Source of the DNA: Maribacter litopenaei
GTDB taxonomy: Bacteria > Bacteroidota > Bacteroidia > Flavobacteriales > Flavobacteriaceae
Assembly (NCBI RefSeq): GCF_025244665.1
Contig: NZ_CP104205.1
Location: 3,593,001-3,657,000, forward strand
Direction: 5' to 3'
DNA: 64,000 nucleotides
Part shown: piece after piece, positions 56,154-64,000 of the stretch
Numbering within the stretch: position 1 is the first letter of the stretch
Layout of the letters: each line of letters opens with the position of its first letter
Translations under genes and position numbers: made by a program
Notes under the pieces: model-generated
Seen by the model: only the letters and a program-made list of their open reading frames with translations
Told to the model about the DNA's origin: nothing
Database searches by the model: none

Positions 56154-57519
56154 CTTTACCCTAAGTCTTTGTCCGGAATGTCTTCGCCGGATCGATGCTA
56201 AAATCGTTTTTGAGGACGAAAAGGTATATATGTTGAAGATTTGTCCTGAACATGGGCGTTCCAAGGTGTTGATCGCAGATGATATTTCTTATTATAAGAA
56301 TATCCGTAACTACAACAAAGCATCGGAATACCCGAGGACTTTCAATACCAAGACCCATTATGGATGTCCCTATGATTGTGGGCTCTGTCCCGATCACGAG
56401 CAGCACTCCTGCTTAACGGTCGTTGAAGTAACGGACCGATGCAATCTGACCTGCCCCACCTGTTATGCAGGCTCTTCCCCCACCTATGGCAGACATAGAA
56501 CTTTGGAGGAGGTTAAAAGCATGTTGGATGCTATCGTAAAGAACGAAGGTGAACCCGATGTGGTTCAGTTGAGCGGTGGCGAACCAACCTTGCACCCGCA
56601 TTTTTTTGAAATATTGGATTACGCAAAGACCTTGCCCATTCGGCATTTAATGGTCAACACAAATGGCATACGCATTGCCAAGGAATACGATTTTGTAGAG
56701 CGACTTGCTTCCTATATGCCCGATTTTGAAATCTACCTTCAATTCGATTCGTTGGACAACGAAGTACTTAAAACACTTAGGGGAGCGGAATTGTCGGATA
56801 TTCGTTTAAAGGCCTTGGAACACCTCAATAAACTCAACCTATCTACGACTTTGGTAGTTACCTTGCAAAAAGGTCTGAACGACCACGAAATGGGAAAGAC
56901 TATAGATTTTGCGTTACAGCAAAAGTGCATTAGGGGTGTTACCTTTCAGCCTACACAGATTGCTGGCCGTTTGGAGAATTTTGAAGTGGGTGAAAACAGG
57001 ATTACATTGACCGAAGTGCGAAGAAAGATTTTGGAACAATCACCAATTTTTGAACCGGACGATCTTATCCCGGTTCCCTGCAACCCGGATGCTTTGGTTA
57101 TGGCCTATGCCCTAAAAATTGACGGGGAAGCGAGCCCCTTGACCCGCTTTATCAATCCGGATGACTTGCTGAACGAAGGAAAAAATACCATCATCTATGA
57201 ACAGGACGAACAGCTCTACGGAAAGATGATAGAGCTGTTCAGTACTGGTAAATCCGTGGAAAATGCATCGGAAAATTTGAAAAGTATCATGTGCTGTCTC
57301 CCGGAAATCGACGCCCCGGAATTGGGCTATGACAATCTTTTCAGGATTATTATCATGCAATTTATAGACGCCCATAATTTTGATGTTAGGGCCATTAAAA
57401 AATCCTGTGTACACATCGTGAACAAGGACAATAAGATTATCCCTTTTGAGACCATGAACCTGTTTTATAGGGATGATAAAATCAATCTGTTACAAGAACT
57501 ACAAAAAGAAACTAGATGA
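56125..57519 (+). CDS. Radical SAM protein, tetraether lipid synthase (Tes)-like
   Basis: 464 intact residues. An N-terminal zinc-ribbon-like module (CPECLRRIDA, then CPEHGRSKVL) and GCPYDCGLCPDHEQHSC, both characteristic of the Tes-like family, precede the radical SAM cluster motif CNLTCPTCYAGS. SAM-binding motifs follow, such as LSGGEPTLHPHFF and VNTNGIRIA. A C-terminal domain carries CCLPEIDAPELGYDN and SCVHIVNKDN. Archaeal Tes joins lipid tails by C-C bonds using this architecture. Here it overlaps an Lgt-like gene and a small membrane protein, which suggests lipid chemistry. Confidence 0.88.
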   Translation: MPEAKYTYYDFTLSLCPECLRRIDAKIVFEDEKVYMLKICPEHGRSKVLIADDISYYKNIRNYNKASEYPRTFNTKTHYGCPYDCGLCPDHEQHSCLTVVEVTDRCNLTCPTCYAGSSPTYGRHRTLEEVKSMLDAIVKNEGEPDVVQLSGGEPTLHPHFFEILDYAKTLPIRHLMVNTNGIRIAKEYDFVERLASYMPDFEIYLQFDSLDNEVLKTLRGAELSDIRLKALEHLNKLNLSTTLVVTLQKGLNDHEMGKTIDFALQQKCIRGVTFQPTQIAGRLENFEVGENRITLTEVRRKILEQSPIFEPDDLIPVPCNPDALVMAYALKIDGEASPLTRFINPDDLLNEGKNTIIYEQDEQLYGKMIELFSTGKSVENASENLKSIMCCLPEIDAPELGYDNLFRIIIMQFIDAHNFDVRAIKKSCVHIVNKDNKIIPFETMNLFYRDDKINLLQELQKETR

Positions 57520-57728
57520 GCAACCTTGCCTTGGAAGTCGGTAATTTGGATGGATTGGTTGTACTGATACTTCTTATCATGTTTGGATCAGCCATACTTT
57601 TGGGAATTATTGGTATTGTATTGATGGCGAAAAACAAAAAGAAAACGGGTAAAATCCTTCTGATCTTGGCAGGTGTGTATATGCTAGTGAGCTTTGGAGT
57701 ATGTGGGTCGATGATTGTTGGATTCTAA
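57516..57728 (+). CDS. Small two-helix membrane protein
   Basis: 70 residues with two membrane helices (VVLILLIMFGSAILLGIIGI and LLILAGVYMLVSFGVCGSMI) joined by a basic loop (MAKNKKKTGK). The ATG overlaps the stop of the radical SAM gene (ATGA). No known family. Translational coupling points to a common function with the Lgt-like and Tes-like proteins. Confidence 0.75.
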   Translation: MSNLALEVGNLDGLVVLILLIMFGSAILLGIIGIVLMAKNKKKTGKILLILAGVYMLVSFGVCGSMIVGF

Positions 57729-57736
57729 CTCAAATC

Positions 57737-60136
57737 CTATCTCCTTCTTCCGTGCTTTTCCGTTTCACGGTTATCCCGGATTCGGTTGTTCCCAAACTTG
57801 TATCGAAAACCTACATAAAATAAGCGTGTTTCCCTTCTTGAAAAGGTGCTATTGTCCTGTGAAAGGTAGTTTCTAGTGGAGAAGTAATTGCCATCGTTAA
57901 AAATATCCTCAACGGAAAGGGATACCGTAGCCCTGCGTTTCAAAAGACTTTTACTAAAGGAAAGTACCAACTGGCTTGTGGACTCCCTTCTAGAATTTCC
58001 AAAAACCGTGGGTGCGGAATATCGAAACAAAACATCTGCATAGAGGGAACGATCCTCCAACAAGGTAAAGTAATTGTTGAACCGCACATTGCTCGTCCAT
58101 ATACTATTGTCCAAGATAGCACCGGTATCTATATCCCTAAATCCATTTTCCTTGTAATAATAGCTCAACAATAGATATGTATCCCAAAACGTTGTGAGGC
58201 TTTTGTTCCACCTGAATTCTGCACCATAAGTGATGTTGGATTCCAGGTTGACACTTAAAAAGCGGAGTAAATTACTTTCGTTGTCCTGTACTATCTGTTC
58301 AAAAAAGTCATTCTTTCTATGGAAATAGTAAACTTCCACCGAATATGGTCCTATCAAAATTATATTCCAGGGAAACATAGTTCCTTGTCGCCGGTCTCAA
58401 GTACGGATTCCCTTCAACCACGGAGTTGTTGCTTTGGAAATATTGAAAAGGATTCAGGTCGCTATATCTTGGCCTGGTTATCCTTCTGTAATATCGCAGG
58501 GCTAGATTGTGTTTTTCGGTGAATTTATGCTGTACGGACAATGATGGAAATAGTTGAAAGTAGGAATTTTTTACAGGGTCGATAGACGTATCCAAATCTC
58601 CCTCCGTTTCTGTGTATTCCCCACGTAAACCCATGTTTAGTTGCCAATCTTTCCAACTGTTGTTCAAACTAATATAACCAGCCATTATTTGTTCATTATA
58701 GTCGAACAACCCTGCTTCCGTAGGGTCTATGCCCGGCTGGGTCCTATCAAAGCCTTCTTGTGTTATGGTGGACTCTGAGTTGATGCCGAATACCGTAGGC
58801 CCGTTTCCACGATGGTAGACTCCTTAACTGGGTTGGTATAGTCCAATTGTGCACTATACAGTCCGGTTTTTTGACCAGATTCCGTCACAAAATCATTTTC
58901 TCCGGTGACGGTACCATTGATGTCAAAAAAATCTGTTTTCAGGCTTTGGCCCCTTTTATAATCATAATATGTAAAATTAGAGGCCAAGGTTAGTTCCTCA
59001 CCTTTCTTATTAAATCTATGTTTCCAATCCGAGATAATAAGCCGTGTTGAAAACATCATAATCGGAATTGTTCGGGTATAAAAACTGGAGTCCACGTTTC
59101 CGGTGGGATCTTTGATTAGGGTTTGGGATGAAATAAACCGGTTTCCTGGTGTGGTAAATGAATTGATGGTAGAAAAACTTATGTTGTTGTTTTTATTCAC
59201 CTCATAATCAAAAAATCCGCTAAAGCTATGTTGCTTGTCCCGTATGATGTTTTTTTGTTCCGTAGTCCAAACTTCGTTCACGGTGTTGGAATCAAAAAAG
59301 TTGGTTATATCCGTAAAACGGTTCAAGTATTTGTTTTGCCTAAAACTATAGGATAGGGTAAAATCTGTCCTTTTACCTTTAAAAAAATGATCAGTCCCAA
59401 GCATATGCTTTGGAAAAACGGCTTGGGTGTATCTATTATAGATAGATCCATTATAACCGGCAATGAGGTTTTTCTTCATCTTGATATCCAATAAAAGTCC
59501 ACCTTCAGCACTGTATTTTGCAGGGGGGTTAAGGATCACCTCAACGGATTCCACATTGTCCCCGGAACTACCTGATAGCAGGTTGACAATATCAGACTGC
59601 GGAATGTTTACCAATCTACCATTGATCATCACCCCTATATTGGAACTTCCCTTGATATTGATTTTATCGTTTATGATAATTACCCCGGGGGTCTGTTTTA
59701 AAATGTCCCAAATATTTCCTTGGGACAAGGAAGTGTTTTCCACATTGAAGATAAGACGGTCTGCCCTTTGCTCAATGGTAGGTTTTTTATAGGTTACCTC
59801 AACCTCGTCCAACTGGGTCTCGGTTTGTTCAATAATCAAGTCCTCTAAGACTAGATCTGACATGACGTAGATATCGATAGTTTTACTAAAAGCACCCGGA
59901 TAACTGGCCGATAAAAGGTAGTTTCCTTCCTCTACATTGCTCAAAACAAACCCTCCTGATCCATCTGTGGCGGCCCCTTTTATAAGAATAGAATCTTGGC
60001 TTTTCAATAAGACGTTCGCGAAGACCAAAGGCACATTATTTTGATCCTTTATACTTCCTGAAATTTCAAATTCTTGGGCTTTCGAAGCAGAAGTAATCAA
60101 GAAAAAGAAAGAGAGGAATTGTAGGGCTTGCTTCAT
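57737..60136 (-). CDS. Outer-membrane beta-barrel protein (CarboxypepD_reg/plug type), two frameshifts
   Basis: About 799 residues after repair. A signal peptide (MKQALQFLSFFFLITSASKA) precedes a carboxypeptidase-regulatory-like domain (EISGSIKDQNNVPLVFANVL) and a plug-like region (QTETQLDEVEVTYKKPTIEQ; GVMINGRLVNIPQSDIVNLL). The rest is an OMP_b-brl_3 barrel. Breaks lie near 58765 and about 58335; after them DFFEQIVQDNESNLLRFLSV continues. The C-terminus ends in a strand (FYVGFRYKFGNN) and a charged tail. This family lacks the full TonB-receptor signature. The ligand is unknown. Confidence 0.88.
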
Positions 60137-60238
60137 TGGCTAATGGTAGTCGCAAGCGAATATAAACAAAGTTATTCGGAAATATCCTACACCGAAAAAT
60201 GTTTGTAGGAATTTCATAAAAGAGAAGTTTAATTTGAC

Positions 60239-62648
60239 TTATTCTGAACCAATGCGGGCTCTTTCCGCTTTTTCTATTTGGCGTTGATTGTCCTCTAAAC
60301 GGAAGTTTCCAAAATTGTAGGTGAAAGAGAGTCTAACATTTTGGGTTTCCTCCACGGCTATATAAGCATTATCCTGATTTAAATATTTTGATGAGAACCA
60401 AGGATTCGCCTTGCCCGTAATATCATTAATATTAAGGCTCAACTCCGCTCTTCTGTTCCAAAATGATTTTTGAAGCCCAAAAGTCAAGTTGGTCGTTTCC
60501 GACATGGTGTAAGAACCTGCCAAAAACCCTGATAAATATGCCAGCCCCAGCTCTCCCTTAAAAGTACCGTCTTTGGAAAGGGTCAAATAATTGGTGAGGT
60601 CCACATAATAACCGTTTATTTCGTTAATAGCGGAAAATGCATCGCTTTCCAAAGCAAGAAAAGTCTCATCCTCGTGAAAAATGGAAATATAACTATAGAG
60701 ATACCAATTACTGGTTATTGATTTTCCATAATTAAAGTCGAAGCCGTACGAAGTGCTTTCCAAAACGTTCTGTGTAACATCCCGTAATACTTGATTTTCA
60801 TTGTCCTGAAAGGAAAGTGTGGAGATATAATTGCCATTGTCCCGGTAATAAAAATCAAAGAAAAACTCCTGGTTCAGGGTATAGTTCAGGTTAAAGTTGT
60901 TGCTGAAGTTGGGAACAAGAGTGGGGTTTCCTTCATAAAAGATGTTTTCATTGATAAAGGTTCGAAAGGGGTTCAAATCCTCATACCTGGGCCTTTGCAG
61001 TTTTCTCGGAATAATCAAAGGCAAGGCTATGGTTTTCGTTAATGGTGTGGAGCAGATAAACCGACGGAAAAAATTCGAAATACTCTAATTCGTTCACCGT
61101 GGAAAGTGCCAGGGAGTTTCCGGAACTTTGGGTATGTTCCGCCCTAAGTCCTGCCTTGAGGCTCCATTTTTCCCAATCCTTGGAAGCGCTTACGTATGCG
61201 GCATATACATTCTCATCGTACAGAAAATTGTCAGAAAGGTTAGGAACAAAAACGCGTCCGTTATTTTCCGTGAAGAACTGTAAGCGACTTTCAGAATTAA
61301 TCAAGGAAAGCTTCGCCCCGGTTTCAAAACTCACCGTACCCAAAAGGGCACTGTAATCCAATTGGGCCGTTATGATTTCGATATCCTGATTGGCATCTGT
61401 AAAGAAGCTATAGTTTCTTATAAAATCGCCAGTGGGCAGAAAATAGTCAGAACTGGCACGTTGTGTTCTGCTTAGGTCAAAGGCGGTGTAATGTCCGTTC
61501 ACCTGTAATGTGCTGTTTTCCTTAAAGGTATGCTTGTAGGTTACATCCCCGGAAATATTGTTTTTGGTCTCGTCCAAGAAACTCGTTGTGCTCAATGTGG
61601 AATCCAAAGCGCCAAGTCTATTTGTGATAATTGTATTTTGAAAATTGTCATACTCCCTTTCCGGTGAAAGTTGCATGTTGGAGGTTAGATTGATTTCATT
61701 CCTGTCATCAATTGTATAATCTAAGGTCAATCCTGCATTATGGGTTTTAAACCTATTGGTTTTGTCAAACTCGGTATCCCAAATGGAAAATATACCCGTA
61801 TCATTTATGAAGTTGGTTCTGTTTTTTACATCCTTAAAATCCTTCCTGGGGGCATAAGAGTAAGAGGCGTTTACATTGAGATTTTTTGTTTTGTAAAAAT
61901 GTGATGTGCCAAAATTATACTTGGGGAATATCCCTTGGGTGTAGTTTGAACTAATGTTACCCTTGTATCCTAAGGAAATGTTCTTTGAAGTTATAATGTT
62001 CAAAACAGCTCCTCCTTCCGCGTCATACTTTGCCGGAGGGTTGTTGATTACTTCAATGGATTTGATATTCTGCCCTTGATAATTTTCCAATAAACTTCTT
62101 ACTTCCGATGGTGACAATTGAACTTTCCGGTCGTTGATGTATACCACCGCTGGTTGGTTTCGAATTTGAAGTTCATCCTGCATCAAAATCACTCCCGGTG
62201 TTTGCTTCAGAATATCCCAAGAAGTACTTTGGGACAGCACGGTGTTTTCCACATTAAAAACCAATCGATCTACCTTGCGTTCAATCTTGGGCCTGGAGGA
62301 TACCACGACAACCTCATCCAACTGCTCCGTTTGTTGTGGAATGATCAATGCACCTATTCTAATATCAGATTGGATATCCAAAGGAAGACCTTCGGAACTT
62401 TTTCCAATATAGGAGCCTTGCACAATATAAAGGCCAGGTTCTATATCGGTTATAATAAATAGACCATTTTCATCTGCGGAAGAACCTTTGACCACGGTTA
62501 AATCCATAGGCCTTGATAAAAATACGGAGGCAAAAGGGATTACCTCGCCTACCTCGTCCCTCACCGTACCGGTAAGTTCATAGGATTGGCAATACGCTAC
62601 TTGGGTATACCCTAGGACAGCTAGGAAAAATAGCAGTAGTGGTTTCAC
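60239..62648 (-). CDS. Outer-membrane beta-barrel protein, paralogue of the adjacent gene, frameshifted
   Basis: About 803 residues after repair. The signal peptide (MKPLLLFFLAVLGYTQVAYC) leads to a carboxypeptidase-regulatory domain (YELTGTVRDEVGEVIPFASV) and plug (EQLDEVVVVSSRPKIERKVD, ILMQDELQIRNQPAVVYIND). An OMP barrel follows with a break at about 60985 (SLAFDYS to KLQRPRYEDLNPFRTF). The C-terminus ends VRLSFTYNFGNFRLED. It shares order and many motifs (DILKQTPGVI, VEVIxNPPAKYxAEGG) with the neighbour at 57737-60136, so the pair arose by duplication. Confidence 0.88.
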
Positions 62649-62853
62649 TTTTAGTTTGGGTTGAAGACCAAATCTAACAAAATAATACTGTATTTTTTAT
62701 AATGGGTAGGTTTCACTTTGATTTTAGCCGAATATTGCCTGTTTATTTAGTTGATGCTTCATTAGATGTCCATACAAATTAGATTATATTTGCAATTGCT
62801 TTTTAAGCAGGTAATTTACCATGTTTAGAGAGCTCTATTTTTCAACCGTTGCT

Positions 62854-64000
62854 ATGAATAACATTAGAAATTTTTGCATAATTGCCCATATTGATCATGG
62901 TAAAAGTACCTTGGCCGACAGGCTTTTGGATTTTACGGGTTCCGTCACCGAAAGGGAAAAAAAGGAACAGCTGTTGGATAATATGGACTTGGAGCGTGAG
63001 CGAGGTATTACCATAAAAAGCCATGCCATACAAATGGATTATGTTTACAACGGTGAAAAATATGTCCTAAATCTTATTGACACCCCTGGGCATGTTGATT
63101 TCTCTTATGAAGTTTCGCGATCCATCGCAGCTTGTGAAGGTGCGTTATTGGTAGTCGACGCCGCACAAAGCATACAGGCTCAGACCATATCCAACTTATA
63201 TCTAGCTCTTGAAAATGACTTAGAGATCATTCCGGTGCTAAATAAGGTGGACTTGCCCAGCGCAAACCCCGAGGAGGTTACGGACGATATTGTAGATCTT
63301 TTGGGGTGTGATGCAGAGGATGTTATCCCGGCCAGTGCCAAAACGGGTATTGGGATTGAGGAAATCTTAAAGGCCATCATTGAGCGAATCCCCGCGCCTA
63401 AAGGAAATCCGGATGAGCCCTTACAGGCTTTGGTCTTTGATTCCGTATACAATCCTTTTCGAGGTGTGGAAACTTATTTTAGGGTTGTCAATGGAAGTAT
63501 CCGAAAAAATCAAAAAATAAAATTCGTCGCCACGGGCAAAAGTTATGACGCCGATGAAATTGGCACCCTTAAGTTAACACAACATCCAAAACCGATGATA
63601 GGTGCGGGTGATGTGGGGTATTTGATCACAGGCATAAAAGATGCGCGAGAAGTAAAAGTAGGAGACACCATTACGGATGCCGCGGTCCCGACCAAAAATG
63701 CGATTGCGGGATTTGAGGATGTAAAGCCCATGGTTTTCGCGGGTATCTATCCCGTCGACACGGAGGACTTTGAGGAATTACGGTCTTCCATGGAAAAGTT
63801 ACAACTAAACGACGCCTCGCTGGTATTTACTCCGGAGAGTAGTGCCGCCTTGGGCTTTGGTTTTAGATGTGGATTTTTGGGAATGCTCCATATGGAAATC
63901 ATTCAAGAGCGTCTCGGAGCGTGAGTTTGATATGACTGTGATAACTACGGTACCTAACGTAAGTTATCACGCTTATACACGTAAAGACCCGGAGACCGCG
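62854..64000 (+). CDS. lepA: Elongation factor 4 (LepA), 3' truncated by window edge, frameshifted
   Basis: It starts [20 protein letters not shown], the near-universal LepA start (an in-frame ATG at 62821 adds 11 residues and is less likely). G1 [10 protein letters not shown]2/switch [13 protein letters not shown]3 DTPGH, G4 NKVDLP and G5 SAKTG are all present, followed by domain II and the start of domain III. At about 63918 one extra G (CTCGGAGCG for CTCGAGCG) shifts the frame; beyond it [20 protein letters not shown] continues the conserved sequence to the window end. LepA back-translocates ribosomes under stress. Confidence 0.97.

Noticed and set aside
63900..63930. Programmed frameshift in lepA
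   Set aside because: LepA is not known to use one, there is no slippery heptamer, and a single extra G explains the shift.
1..64000. CRISPR array or rRNA operon
   Set aside because: No regularly spaced repeats and no rRNA-like sequence were seen on reading the window.

Overview
The window reads as chromosome of a marine Bacteroidota, most likely Flavobacteriaceae (Maribacter/Zobellia-like; genus not proven). Indicators are SusC/SusD proteins, 7TMR-DISM sensor kinases, a hybrid two-component sensor-regulator, Bacteroidota-type tyrosine recombinases, A/T-rich intergenic DNA and weak Shine-Dalgarno sites. Nearly half of the genes carry a single-base frameshift. Even the strongly conserved lepA has one, so most breaks probably reflect indel-rich sequence, not real pseudogenes. 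I join the fragments and note each break.

Layout. (1) 1-13.5 kb, chromosomal: the C-terminal part of a sulfatase, a secreted SH3 protein, a repeat-flanked GIY-YIG relic, a two-subunit molybdenum oxidoreductase (iorA/iorB-like), a membrane protein, a LytTR sensor/regulator pair, a secreted protein of unknown role and a 7TMR hybrid kinase. (2) 13.55-30.25 kb, island 1: bounded by exact 27-bp copies of a tRNA 3' end. It carries a type I restriction-modification operon with an embedded uracil-DNA-glycosylase-like protein and a KAP NTPase, a DUF5131 gene, a GIY-YIG/NUMOD nuclease, a VirE-type primase/helicase, a RecA/Sak4-like ATPase, a membrane-anchored HNH protein and a tyrosine integrase. (3) 30.23-49.74 kb, island 2: an integrase, a possible nuclease, a MobA/MobC mobilization pair with an oriT-like region, a GC-rich structured patch, a complete fructan utilization locus (PBP-type hybrid sensor, MFS transporter, GH32, SusC, SusD, fructokinase), a toxin-antitoxin pair and an excisionase-like HTH gene. 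It ends at an intact tRNA with anticodon CAU. (4) 49.8-64 kb, chromosomal: methylmalonyl-CoA epimerase, rbfA, a LolC/E-like permease, dusB, an M28 peptidase, a PD40 protein, an Lgt-like / Tes-like radical SAM / small membrane protein operon, two outer-membrane barrel paralogues and the start of lepA.

The main interpretation is two tRNA-targeted islands integrated in tandem at one tRNA gene. One carries a defence operon plus a phage-satellite-like replication module. The other carries mobilization genes plus a whole fructan catabolic pathway. Distinct short repeats near the ends of each island look like recombinase arm-type sites and support the boundaries.
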